From assembly GCA_037127315.1 (NCBI GenBank), contig JBBBDQ010000348.1:1772501-1836500 (forward strand): 64,000 bases of DNA, in the 5' to 3' direction. The stretch is from Ascarosepion bandense. Taxonomy: Eukaryota > Mollusca > Cephalopoda > Sepiida > Sepiidae. The position numbers and the translations under genes were made by a program. The notes beneath the pieces are model-generated. The model worked only from the letters and a program-made list of their open reading frames with translations. It was not told the DNA's origin and searched no databases. Positions 42,221 through 53,700 of this stretch are shown here, piece after piece (position 1 is the first letter of the stretch; every line of letters begins with the position of its first letter).

Positions 42221-42250
42221 ATAACACCTTAGATAGATAGATAAACTGAA

Positions 42251-42295
<45 letters not shown>

Positions 42296-42331
42296 AATAG
42301 ACTGAGATAGATAGATAATGAACAGACTGAA

Positions 42332-42410
<79 letters not shown>

Positions 42411-42415
42411 TGAGA
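41727..42415. repeat. Large (GATA)n composite array
   Basis: About ten blocks of 6-20 GATA repeats separated by recurring spacers of the type TATGAACAGACTGA, AAATAGACTGA or AATGAACAGACTG. The spacers are repeated, so the array is a higher-order tandem (GATA block plus ~14-base spacer). The minus-strand 125-codon frame is a (LSIY)n artefact. Confidence 0.93.
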
Positions 42416-42720
42416 ATGCTAAGAAAGTATCACGAAAGAAATTAGCGCTGACCGACTGAGCAACCTGCTGTTGTAAAGGAGCTACCGGTTGACTGTATGT
42501 GGTAGGAAAATCAGTGTAAATAGATATTGCGGGCGGCGGATAACTTTTCAACGCCACATACTAATCGGCCGCCCTCTATGGTAATGAAGAATGCGCCGCT
42601 CATTACCGCATCGAAACATCTTCTCAAACAACGACACTATTTCTTTACGCTGTATTTCACAGTTGAGAACAGATTCTTTTTCAGGTTTTGTTTTTCTACA
42701 TATTTACAGCTACATGTTTG
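42416..42720. other. Unique-looking segment between two satellite arrays
   Basis: GC-richer patch (GCGGGCGGCGGATAAC; CGGCCGCCCTCTATGG) without recognised element or gene. Confidence 0.4.
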
Positions 42721-45700
42721 GGTCTTCTGCTTTTTGCAACGACTCACTCTCCTTTCCAGCCAATATCTTCCCCTCTCTCTATTTCTTTCAATCTTTCTCT
42801 CGCTCTCTCTTTCTCTTCTCTGTTTTCTGTATCCACTTTTTCTATTTTCTGTACAATTTTCTGCACTCATCTCTTCTTTTCTCTTTATTTTTCTGCCTCT
42901 CCTCATCCTCATTCTTTCCTTCCCCCTCTCTTCAGTTACCTCCTACGTTTAACCTTCTCACATTCAACTTCTCCATATCGCCCTTCCTTCGCCTCTCCTT
43001 GTTAGATTTTTCTCCTTTCTCTCTCTCTCTCTGTCGTCTTCTCTCTGTCACTTTCCTTTCTTCCCTTCTTTTCTTTCTTTCTTTCTTTCTTTCTTTTTTA
43101 TGCTTGGTTCTCTTTTTAATTACTACCCACGTTCAAATTTCCCACATCTCAGGTTCACTGTATCGCACTTCGTTCGACTCGCCTTCCTCTCTTTTTCCTG
43201 TCAGCATTCTCTTGTTTCCCTCTATTCTTCTCTCTGACACCATTCCTTCCTTCCTTCCTTCCTTCCTTCCTTCCTTCCTTCCTTCCTTCTTTTTTTTAAT
43301 TCTTTTTCATGCTCATCCTGCTCACTTTTCAGTTTCTCTTTATCGCCCATTCTTTGCCTCTCCTCTTTTCTATGTCAGCCATCATATCGTTCTCTCTCCT
43401 TTTATCCCAACCTTCCTTCCTTCCTTCTTCCTCCACCCCATTCTTTGCTACCCACCACTCAGTTTCTCTGTATCGCCTCTTCATTTCCTCTTTTGTCCTG
43501 TTCGGTCTCTCTCCTATAATCGCTATCATTCTTCGTTTGTTCTTTCGTTTCTTCCTTTATTCCTCCCTTCAGTGTACTTACTTTCCACACTCCCCAGGAG
43601 ACCCCTCCGTTTCTCTATTGCCCTTCCTCTCCTCTCCTTTTCCCGAACGCAGCCTTCTTCTTTCTCTCCTCTTCTGTCTATCAATCTACCCTGCTCTTCT
43701 GCCTTCCTTGCTTCGTTCTTTAATTACTCCTCACATTCACACTGCTCGACCCTCAGCTTCGTTGTGTCGCATTTCCTTCAGGAACATCTTCCTCGCTTTT
43801 CCCTGTCCGCTTTCTCTCCTTTCTCTCTCCTCTTCCTTCCTTCCTTCCTTCCATCCTTCCTTCCTTCCTTCCTTCCTTCAATTTTTAATTGCTTCCCACG
43901 TTCACCCTTCCAAATACTCAAGTTTTCTGTATCGCACTTTCTTGGTCTCTCTTTTCACTCTTTTCTATGTACACCTGCTCTCTTTTCTCTCTCCTCTACC
44001 CTCTGTCATTCTCTTACTTCCTTTCTCCCTTCCTTCCGTCCTTCTTTCTATCTTTCCTTCCTTTCTTCAATTTTTAATTGCTTCCCACTTTCACTCTGCT
44101 CAACACTCAGGTTCTCTGTATCGCTCTTTCTTGGTCTCTCTTTTAAGTCTTTTCTCTATACACCTGCTTTCCTTTCTCTATCCTTTTCCCGCTGTCACTT
44201 CCTTCCTTCCTTCCTTCCTTCCTTCCTTCCTTCCTTCCTTCCTTCCTTCAATTATTAATTGCTTCCCACATTCACTCTGCTCAATACTCAGGTTCTCTGT
44301 ATCGCTCTTTGTTCTCTCTTTTCACTCTTTTCTATGTACACCTGCTATCCTTTCTCCCTTCTGTCCCCCTATCACTCGATCTTCCGCCCTTCCTTCTTTC
44401 CTTCTTTCCTTCCTTTCTTTTTAATTGCTTCCCACGTTCACCCTTCACAATAATCAGGTTTTCTGTATTGCTCTTTCTTAGTTTCCCTTTTCACACTTTT
44501 TCCTGCCCACCTGCTCTCCTTTCTTTATCCTCTTTCCTCTGTCACTCTTTCTTCATTCTATCCTTCCTTCCTTCCTTCCTTCCTTTACTTTTTAATTGCT
44601 TCCCACGTTCACCCTTCACAATAATCAGGTTTTCTGTATTGCTCTTTCTTAGTTTCCCTTTTCACACTTTTTCCTGCCCACCTGCTCTCCTTTCTTTATC
44701 CTCTTTCCTCTGTCACTCTTTCTTCATTCTATCCTTCCTTCCTACCTTCCTTCCTTCCTTTACTTTTTAATTGCTTTCCACGTTCACCCTTCCAAATACT
44801 CAGGTTCTCTTTATCGCTCTTTCTTGATCTCTTTTTTCAATCTTTTTCCTGTACACCTGCTATCCTTTCTCCCTTCTGTTTCCCCTGTCACTCTATCTTC
44901 CTTCCTTCCTTCCTTCCTTCCTTCCTTCCTTCCTTGAATTTTTAATTGCTTCCAACGCTCACCCTTCCCAATACTCAAATTCTCTGTATCGCTCTTTCTT
45001 GTTCTCCCTTTACACTCTTTTTCCTGCCCACCTGCTGTCCTTTCTATATACTCTTCCCTCTGTCACTCTTTCTTTCTTCCTTCCTTCCTTCCTTCCTTCA
45101 ATTTTGAATTGCTTCCCACGTTCACCCTTCCAAATACTCAGGTTCTCTGTATCGAACATTCTTGGTTTTTCTTTTCACTCTTTCTCCAGTCAACCTGCTC
45201 TCCTTTCTATATCCTCTTCTCTCAGTCACTCTTCCTTCCTTCCTTCCTTCCTTCCTTCCTTCCTTCCTTCCTTCCATTTTTAATTTCTTCCCACGTTCAT
45301 TCTGCTCAATACTCAGGTTCTCTGTATCGCTATTTCTTAGTCTCTCTTTTAACTTTTTTTCCGGCTCACCTGCTCTCCTTTCTCTATCCTCTTCCCTCTG
45401 TCACTCTTTCTTTCTTCTTTCTTTCCTTCCTTACTTTCTTCCTTCCTCCCTTCCTTTAATTTTTAATTACTTCCCACGTTCACCCTTCCCAATACTGTCC
45501 ACCTGCTCTCCTTTCTCTTTCATCATTCTATGTCACCTACCTTCCTGATTTTCTTCTTTCTTTCTTCCTTCCTTCGTTCCTTCCTTTCCTTCTCTCACTA
45601 ATTACTTTCTACTTTTATCCTACCCGTCTCTCGACCTTCTTTGTCTCAACATTTCTTTGCCTCTTCTTCCTCTATTCTCTTTCCTTTCTGTCACTCTTCC

Positions 45701-45950
45701 TTCCTTCCTTCCTTCCTTCCTTCCTTCCTTCCTCTGCGCTATTCTCTGTATCAGCCTTTTTTCGCCTCTCACCACATTCTTTTCCCTGTCTTCCTTCTTC
45801 CTTCCTTTCTCTTGCTTCTTCTCTCTGTTATTCTTCCTTTTTTATCACATCTCACTTCAGTTATTTTCCACGTTAACACTTTCCACCTCTCAGATTCTCT
45901 GTATCAACATTACTTCGACTCTTCTTCCTCTCTTTATATTGCTCACCTTA
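42721..45950 (+). repeat. Tandem satellite: ~170-bp unit carrying a (CTTC)n block
   Basis: About 17 units can be followed by the anchor CAGGTTCTCTGTATCGCTC or variants at about 43150, 43325, 43460, 43603, 43756, 43921, 44108, 44289, 44455, 44626, 44801, 44976, 45139, 45314, (45485), 45737 and 45890, i.e. 135-187 bp apart. Each unit runs AATTGCTTCCCACGTTCAC, anchor, CTCTTTTCACTCTTTTC, CACCTGCTCTCCTTTCTC, CTCTGTCACTC, then (CTTC)n of variable length. The strand bias is extreme (almost no purine tracts on the plus strand). Units at 44437 and 44609 are almost identical, a recent duplication. ORFs of 555, 371, 153, 128 and 116 codons here arise from this bias and are not genes. Confidence 0.92.
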
Positions 45951-46213
45951 ACGAAAACGAACAAGAATAAACAAAAACATATCAAAAATTAAAATTCAAT
46001 CAAAAATCAAAAGCAAGAAAAATAAATTAAACCAAGCATTAAATAAATCAAGCCAATAATAAACAAATTAACTACAAGTTCACAAAACGTAATAACAACA
46101 ATCAGCATAAAATAATCTATAATAGTTAAAAAAATTTAGAAAACAAGTTTATAACTAAGAAAAAAAAAGCTGCATCCAGATCTACAATTATTTTCACTTA
46201 GAACCTCCTAAAA
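45951..46213. other. A-rich tail of the satellite region
   Basis: Abrupt switch from pyrimidine-rich to A-rich sequence (AACAAGAATAAACAAAAAC and similar); no element recognised. Confidence 0.4.
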
Positions 46214-46533
46214 TGTGCGTTGTTGTGTAGTGTGGTGTAGTGAATATCGGCTCGGAACGAGAAATCGGGGAGCCGAGTTCGAATTCATGTTGAATTCATT
46301 TCATTCACTTACGCGCAAGTACCCTTGGGAATGGTATTAATCCGTCTCTTCCCTCTAGTTATGGGCTACATAACAGGGCAGATTGGGTTCTATTGCGTTA
46401 GATGGCAACCAGGCTACCGTAGAAAGTAATGGTGATCTACTGGGAATAACCTTCTGCCCAGTCAGTTATGTCGCTTTCGAGACATGATCGCCCAAGCGTG
46501 TATCACGTATGACAGTTAACTGACTGACTGACA
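46214..46533 (+). mobile_element. SINE-B, full-length copy
   Basis: The most complete copy. Head TGTGGTGTAGTGAATATCGG (box A), box B GAGTTCGAATTC at 46275-46286, body AAGTACCCTTGGGAATGGTA, GGCAACCAGGCTACC and ATAACCTTCTGCCCAGTCAG, the hairpin region CGCTTTCGAGACATGATCGC, and the end GTATCACGTATGACAGTTAA with (CTGA)n. About 320 bp, with a tetranucleotide tail. Confidence 0.85.
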
Positions 46534-46656
46534 GACCATAATATTTAATGAACTTAATAACTCAAAAACGAATGATATGCGTGCACGTGTTTACATGGAT
46601 ATTTGTCCTATTTTTGGTGTGAGGTACCTATCATCAAATTTTGTAAAAAGTATTCC

Positions 46657-46658
<2 letters not shown>

Positions 46659-46689
<31 letters not shown>
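46659..46689. repeat. (TA)n microsatellite
   Basis: About 15 TA repeats. Confidence 0.95.
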
Positions 46690-46690
<1 letters not shown>

Positions 46691-46984
46691 TAGCAACTTG
46701 GGCGATTATGAGGCGGGTACCCCTAGGACTATGCCTATTGGAACGCCTATTGACTACGCCTATTACACAAGGATACGCTCAAGCATACTGCATACAACTA
46801 CGATGAGTATCGGTCTATTTCAGCTACTTGCTAGATTGTCATACCCGGTTACATTTACCAAAATCACTTAGCTACTTCGCGTAATATATATCCCTTTCCG
46901 AGACATACCAAGGACTCTCCCAGAAAGCTGGCAGTGGACTACCTACCTGAAAGTCTTGTGTGAATTGTTGGCAAAACAGGGTTG
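46690..46984. other. No feature recognised
   Basis: Mixed composition; includes CTATTGGAACGCCTATTGAC-like short direct repeats (GCCTATTG three times near 46722-46763). Confidence 0.4.
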
Positions 46985-47090
46985 CAGGCGTATTTAGTAA
47001 TAAGAAAAAACGTTGCTGCATTTGGTAGAATGTTGCAGAGAGTTATGATTGTCCATGTCCTGAAGAGACATGCTGCATAAAAGAAGGAGA
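46985..47090 (+). mobile_element. RTE-like LINE, 3' scrap
   Basis: ATGATTGTCCATGTCCTGAA and ATAAAAGAAGG match the final codons and the GAA tail start of the family. Strongly decayed. Confidence 0.45.
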
Positions 47091-47943
47091 ATGCTTTGGA
47101 GAAAATAATATCTACCATATTTAGGCTAAATTGAAAAACAAGAAGCTCGACACCCTCTCGTCAAAATTAATCGTTGAAAAAAACAGGTAATGACGGCGAT
47201 AACATTGCCCCAACTGACGATGCGTACAGATGTAGGGATAATTTCTTCCTGTTTTTTTGTTTTGCTTGAAAAACGAACGTGTCGAAAAGACGAGCTAAAT
47301 ATGACGTAGAAATTTTACAAATCAAAGACTCGCAGTAAAGTGAAATCAAGAGCTAATCCGTCCATCCATAGGCAAGAGCACTGATAGCGCTGGAACGAAT
47401 TAACAGATTCCAACAGAATTACCTGAACTTTATTAGTTCCAGATGTTATGTTTTACCATTATTGCTACTCTACATCTACGACGGTGGCTCTTACCTCCCA
47501 GAGTGTACGAGGTTACTGCAACAAGAAAGCATTTGAAAAAGAAAGTCAAGAAACAAAGGGAAACGTTATGCAAGTAAACGAGAGAGAAGCAAAGATAAAA
47601 CAGCAGAACGTCTTGTTAAACGCGTCGACCAAACTTGTCATTTTTATCCTTTATCATTTTACGCCTCCCCTAAAATCTCACCGGAAATACTTCTCTAATA
47701 TGCGACTATTTGTTGTTTTTTTTACACGTGAATCATGGTCATTGTTCTTTTTTTTTCAATATAGAGTTCCTTCAAAAGCGCATGATGAGAAAAGAAATTT
47801 TAGAAAATTTATCACTGACTTAATTAGCAACTTTAATTTTGCTTTTCTATTTTTCTCTCTCGTAAATATTACGCGTGAGAAATCTGAAAACAGATAAAGC
47901 GATTAAAAAATCTATCGATCTATTTATACAAGATGTACATATT
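47091..47943. other. No supported gene
   Basis: A 149-codon open frame (47448-47897) is present. It is rich in K/N/F with no recognisable domain; its GC-poor second half looks like chance. Left unannotated. Confidence 0.4.
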
Positions 47944-48237
47944 TGAGCAGTGGATATCGACTCGAAACGAGAGATATGGGTGCCGTGTTCGAATTCCAGT
48001 TGAATTCCTTGCATTCACTTGCACACAAATGCCCTTAAGAAAGGTATTAATCCGTCTCTTCCCGCCAGTTATGGGTTAAATAACAGGACAGATTGAGTTC
48101 TATAGCCTTAGCTAGCAACCAGTCTACCGCAGAAAGCAATGCCAACCTACTGCAGGATAATCTTCTTCTCAGTCAGTCGTGCCTCTTTTGAGACATGATC
48201 GCTCAAGCGTGTATCACGTATGACACTTAACTATCTG
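47944..48237 (+). mobile_element. SINE-B, near full-length copy
   Basis: Starts inside box A (GCAGTGGATATCGACTCG); box B TGTTCGAATTCC at about 47987; body GCCTTAGCTAGCAACCAGTC; end GATCGCTCAAGCGTGTATCA and CACTTAACT. Confidence 0.82.
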
Positions 48238-48330
48238 ATCTATTTATCTAACAAATCATTTGTTAACATTTTCTTGACAAGGAAAGATTACTTGACTCGG
48301 CAGCCTTTAACTCATAACGAGAGGAAATTA

Positions 48331-48540
48331 TATATATATATATATATTATCATCCGCAGACAGATCTGTTTCGCTGTATCACAGCTCATCAGTAGGGTTA
48401 GACTTCGATTACTTTTTAACCCATGATTGAAACCCGACCGAATTGGCGTCAGTCGGCAATTCTACCTCTGGGCTATAGGCGTTTGGTGGAAGAAGGCAGA
48501 CATTTTTAGCGCGTATATTAACATTATACGAGCCCAATAT
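48331..48540 (-). mobile_element. SINE-A, minus strand
   Basis: (TA)n at 48331-48347, then the inverse of the family: CAGACAGATCTGTTTCGCTG, ACAGCTCATCAGTAGGGTTA, GGTTGAAACCCGACCG-type box B near 48425-48441, and box A (TACCTCTGGGCTA) near 48462. Confidence 0.8.
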
Positions 48541-48664
48541 ATATATAATTATTAACCAGTTATTGATCAAAATTAAACTAAACTTAGTTGATATAAAACA
48601 CCTGAAGATATTGAAACGTTTAAACCAAAGTTCCGTAATAGACTGAATTCCGAATTAAAATTAT

Positions 48665-48906
48665 GGATATATATATAGTCATCCACAGACAGATCTGTTT
48701 CGCTGTATTACAGCTCATCAGTACGGTTAGACTCCGATTACTTTTTAACCCAGGATTGAAACCCGACCGAATTGGCGTCAGTCGGCGATTCTACCTCTGA
48801 GCCATGGGCGCTCGGTAGAAGGAGGCAGACTTTTTAGCGTGTATATTAATCATTATACACGCCCAATAACTGAGGGTGTTCTAATTCATTGCTGAATGAA
48901 CGATAT
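48665..48906 (-). mobile_element. SINE-A, minus strand, long copy
   Basis: Same family, including the 5' extension up to 48906 (AACTGAGGGTGTTCTAATTC). Box B inverse GATTGAAACCCGACCG at about 48754, box A inverse TCTACCTCTGAGCCA at about 48789. The two minus-strand copies lie 125 bases apart. Confidence 0.82.
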
Positions 48907-48969
48907 GCTTGGTTGTTTGTATTACTTCTATATGTTTAAACGTAAATTGTGATGTCAATGTTTTGAGGC

Positions 48970-49185
48970 TTTTTTTTTTAATCATTTCACCCCGAGCAAG
49001 GCAGAAACGCCACTGATGTGCAGGGGGTTACATAAATGTAGAAAGATTAATTAGAAAAGAGTGAGGAATACAAGCTAGTTAGAAAGGAACAATAGAAAGC
49101 TGAGAAAGCAGGTGCGATGACAGATACATGGGCGGAGAGAACGTGAAGATTATACAGGGGAGGGGAGAGAGCTAGAGTCCAGTTT
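48970..49185 (-). mobile_element. Jockey/CR1-like LINE, 3' UTR only
   Basis: Terminus at 48970-49015 (TTTCACCCCGAGCAAGGCAG) followed by purine-rich 3' UTR. No coding part. Confidence 0.65.
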
Positions 49186-50219
49186 TCTTTCCGATACTGG
49201 TAAAATAATTGCCACTTTACACCCTATTTCTCACAGTCTCTACATAGTTAGCCTCTTGCTACTCTAACACTGTCTTCGTGGAAAATCTTCAGGTGTGCTC
49301 CGCTCTTTACCATTAAACCAAAGACACGCCGTGTCATGTCTACGAAGGCGAATCACTAATTCCTCCAGATTCTATTTTTAAGAAGGAACTTACACTGAAG
49401 CACACACATTTATACCGTTGAACAAACACCCGTGTGATTGTTTCACTGAACTCTACAATCTTAGAACACATCAGCAAATAGTAGTTTTGAATACTCAACT
49501 CATAACGATAGGAAATCATATATATATACTCTATACCAACATCAGTTTTCAGTTAATTTCCTGAAAGATATTTTCAAGGTTGTCTCCAGATTTAAGTTTA
49601 AGTGAGTTGATGATCCCGTGCTTCACACCTTTTCGAATATTTTATCCTCTGTCTTTGTCTACAAGAACTATTACTTTTTGATAAGATAAATATTATCAAT
49701 ATTTTTATATACTTATTGCCAATGCCTTATTCTCGTTGTAAGTTAAAAACTGCAGAGTTTTCTGCCGATTCAAATAACATTTCTTTGTCATGCAAATATA
49801 AGCAAATGATTTGTTAGCTAGACAGATATTTTGCTCAGTTGATCTACCTTTCGTAGATAATCATATTACAAAATATAAAACTGGAAACGCAGAATTAAAT
49901 TTACTAACCAAGTCAAGATGAACGAAAGAGTAGAAGCTTTGAGAAAACAGAAGATTTTGAAAGATGTTCAATTTACCGCTTCATAAACAGCAAATTTTGG
50001 CACTAAACACGGAAACAAGAAACCAAATATACGGAAAGGTGTTAGGAATAATCGAGTAGCACTGTGTAAATCTGTAGGCTTATAAAATCTGTAGGCTGTA
50101 TAAAAATACCACCAACAGTCAATCCGGCTATTGTTAGTGAAGTTTCAAGCAGAGGAAATGAGGTCCGTGCATCAAAACGTAAAATGCGGAAGAAAGCCTC
50201 AGGCTAAGAAAGTATAATA
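49186..50219. other. No feature recognised
   Basis: AT-rich with a few GC patches; 49920-50220 immediately precedes an RT fragment and may belong to the same element, but no endonuclease motif is seen. Confidence 0.4.
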
Positions 50220-50484
50220 ATAATTGTTTGGCAAGCAGGAAGAAAATACTACAAAGGTTTAGCGCAACTAATTACCGAGTGCATATGCACAGGAAAAGTT
50301 TCCCAAAACATGAATGTTTGAATAGTAAGACTGTTTTAAATGAAGGAGATAATAACGACCTTGCCAATTATCGCCTTGTCACATTATTATCGAACTTATA
50401 TAAATTAGAAAGAAAAATACTTTAAAATACACAAAAGATAAATCACCAACGCAAACAGACAACATTTAGAAGTGGTGACTCAAC
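50220..50484 (+). mobile_element. Non-LTR retrotransposon RT fragment (N-terminal RT motifs)
   Basis: Two frames together show LITECICTGKVSQNMN, then GDNNDLANYRLVTLLSNLYK and NHQRKQTTFRSGDSTV. These correspond to the thumb-proximal 'NYRPISLL..LYK' motif and the 'GFRxGxST' motif at the start of an RT, so this is the RT region missing from the RTE-like copies elsewhere in the window. It ends at a (TA)n tract (50486-50508). Confidence 0.72.
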
Positions 50485-50794
50485 AGTATATATATATATA
50501 TATATATAAGACATAGAATATTTGGTATTTAAGTCAAGTAAATTCCAATAGAAAGGAACTCAAAAGAACTCAATGTTAAATTAATTTATTTAAGTTAACA
50601 GAGTAATATAATCTAGAAAAAGTTTTAGATATACTACAATTTCATGGGTAATACGTATTTCGCAAGCAAACTTTGCTGTTAGTCAGACCCAAATGATAAA
50701 ACAGTTAATATTCAAAATAATCCAGAAAGGCATCACATACAGACACTCACGTGATCATATCGAGAATAGATATTTGTTTTCTTTTTGTTTTTTT
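50485..50794. other. (TA)n at 50486-50508, rest unassigned
   Basis: Short TA tract followed by AT-rich unassigned sequence. Confidence 0.5.
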
Positions 50795-53700
50795 ATAATC
50801 GTGTCGCCCCAAGCAAGGCATTTTACTGCCACTATTGTGCAGTAGTTTACATAGGAAGAATGTTATGAGGAGTGAGAGGTTGCAGGGGGTATAAGGAAGA
50901 GAGTAGGAGAAGGAAGAGATTACTCATGAGAGTGGGGTGGACAAGGAGGAATGTTATGAGGAGTGCGAGGCTGCATGGGGTTTCAGAAAGAGAGTAGGAG
51001 AGGGAAGAGATTACTCATGAGAGTGGGGTGGACAAGGAGGAATGTTATGAGGAGTGAGAGGTTGCAGAGGGTGTCAGGAAGAGAGTAAAAGAGGGAAGAG
51101 ATTACTGGTGAGAGTGGGGTGGATGTATAAATGCATGAGAGACAGGATGTAAGTTAGTGAGACAGGAGATGACTATTGACTTTACATTTAAATTCTTGGA
51201 GATTGTAACTGTCAGGAAAGCAAGTAAGCGGAAGAGAATTCTACAGGCTGGAAGTGCGAGAAAAGAAGCTGCTGGAATAGAATTTGCGTTTAGAATTTAT
51301 AAAAGGGTGGGACCTAGTTGCTAATCTTGTGGCTCGAGGAAATTCGTATATAAGGGATACCAGTGAGCTAAGTTCATCGGAGCAGAAGCCGTGAAAGTAT
51401 TTGTAGAAGAGACACCGGGAAGCCACACTGCGTCGGTGAGAAAGCGGCTGTATCCTAGCTGCCAAGGTCGGGGTCGATCACATTACAGATTCTCCGTTGG
51501 ATTCGGTCTAGAACACCTAAGTGGATAGCAGGAGCACTGGACCAGTTATGGCAGTAATACTCAATGCACGGGCGGATGGTAGACTTGTATATGTCCAGGA
51601 TTGTTTGGGACGCGAAAAACCTCCTGGCCATACACAAAGAACCAACGGCTTCGAGATCCTTTTCAAGCTCGGCATCGAGGTTTGCATTTTCAGTCTCGGT
51701 AGATTTTTGATCGAGACGAGAGTAAACCGTAGTGTCGTCAGAATATATGCCCACTTGGGATTTCATTACATCGGGGAGATCGTTAATATCGATAAGGAAA
51801 AGCGTAGGACCTAGAATAGAGCCTTGAAGGACACCCACATTCATGTGATAGTATTGGGAGGCTTGTCCGTTTAATACCACCCTCAATGTACGGTTTGAAG
51901 GGAAGGACTGGATTAGGTCAAACAATTGTCCAGTTATACCATAGCCCCGCAGCTTGCATAGAAGGTCAGCATGCCATATTGTGTCAAACGCTTTGGAGAT
52001 GTCAAGGGCAACAGTTAGCCATTTTTGTCGAGGGCCTGGTGTATATACTCAATGATGGTCGTGAGCATATCAGCAGTAGACCTGGCGAAGCGGAAGCCAT
52101 ACTGTTTGTCAGAGAAGAGTCTATGGGCTGTGAGATGTTGTACCACCTCGGGGTTGATGATGGCTTCGAACACTTTGCCAAAGATCGGTAGGAGGCTGAT
52201 AGGGCGATAATTAGCGGAGTCAGAGGATCCTCCAATATATTTATATATAGGAACAACGGAGGAGGATTTCTAGCAGGCAGAAAAGCAAGAAGCAGAAAGG
52301 CAGAAGTTATAGAGTTTAGAGAGAATAGGGTAGAGTTCAGAAGCACATTTCTTTAGGGTAATGATGGGTATTCCGTCGCCAGCGATTATTTTGGAGACCA
52401 CCGAGGGAGTAATTAGTATGTCAGTCAGTTGGGCCTGGGTTCGGAGAGGGAAGTCGGGTACAGATACTCCAGACGAGTCCATTGACGAATTAGTGGAGAA
52501 TCTGCGGGCGAAACACTCAGCCTTGTCTGTTGAAGAGGTGAGGACCTCAAATTCGTTGATTAGAGTGGGCATAGAGGGCTTACTGTTGTTCAGCACGCTT
52601 TTACAGAGCGTCCAATAGTCTTTGGAGCCGAACTTACGGGATGCTATGCGCTGCTTTTTTCTGGCTGCAAACATCAGCTTAGCTCCATTAAGTACCTTCT
52701 TGCATTCATTGCGAACCGAGGCAAAACGGCACTTGTGATAATCTGACGCGTGACTTCGATAAAGCCGAAATAAGTGATTTCGGTGGGCGATGGCAGCTGA
52801 GCAGGCAGGGGAGAACCAGGGGGATGAGTGGGATTTAAGTCTCAACTTTCTGGCAGGGAAGAAAGCATCGACGCCAGCATTAACCCAAGAGTAGATCTCA
52901 ACCGCGCAATCTTCAACAGGAAGGCTAATTACTTTATTCCAAGGGACGTCATTCAGGAAGTCGCGGAACGAGTCCCAATCGGCTCTTTGGTAGCAGTAAG
53001 ATATTCTGCTGGTCTGAGTTTCTTGAGTGGGGTGGGGGTGGAAGGAGATACTGAAGGAAACTAATGCATGGTCAGAGTTTCCGAAAGGGCAGAGTTGCTC
53101 GACATTGCAAGAGTCAGGGGTGGAGGTAAAGCACAGATCAAGTAGTGAATCGTGTCCTTTATAGTTATTTCAGAAACGCGTGGGGAACTCCACCACCTGC
53201 GTAAGGGACTAAGTGATAGAAAAATTCAAGGGGTTTACACCAGCAAAATCTGTGACGGAGGTATGCAGTCACTCAGCATGATGGGCGTTAAAGTCGCCAA
53301 ACACAAATATATGGACAAACGGGTGGGAGGAAATGGCCTCGTCGATATTGTTGGAAATGCTGTCAAGAAGGGAGTAGTCGGGAGATGATGGGGAGCGTTA
53401 GAGAAAGAAGAGGTAAATAACTGAGCTTGGAAGGGAGAGACGGAAACACATATGAGAACGATGTGGGGATTCAAGAGAAATCATCCTGGCTAGAGGAAGG
53501 CGTTCACTGACGTAAACACCAACCCCATGCATGTGGACATTGGAGTCGTTTCTGAAGAGGGGAAGGTAGCCAGGGATAGAGAAGCCAGAAGAGGGCATGA
53601 AGGAGTTGAGATTAGTCTCACACAGAGCTAGGATGTCAGGGGACCTTTGATGGAGAAAAGATTCAACGCTACTGAAATTGGTTCAGATACCACAGATGTT

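Noticed and set aside
42180..42557. 125-codon minus-strand frame with (LSIY)n
   Set aside because: Translation of the (GATA)n array.
42591..44258. 555-codon open reading frame (and nested 371-, 153-, 128- and 116-codon frames)
   Set aside because: It is the translation of the CTTC-bearing satellite; composition is S/F/L/P only, tandemly repeated, and open in several frames at once because of strand bias.
47448..47897. 149-codon open frame
   Set aside because: No recognisable domain, F/K/N-rich second half, no splice or promoter support; probably chance.
51521..53388. Plus-strand frames of 78-101 codons across the LINE
   Set aside because: Antisense shadows of the minus-strand endonuclease/RT, recognised by family motifs.
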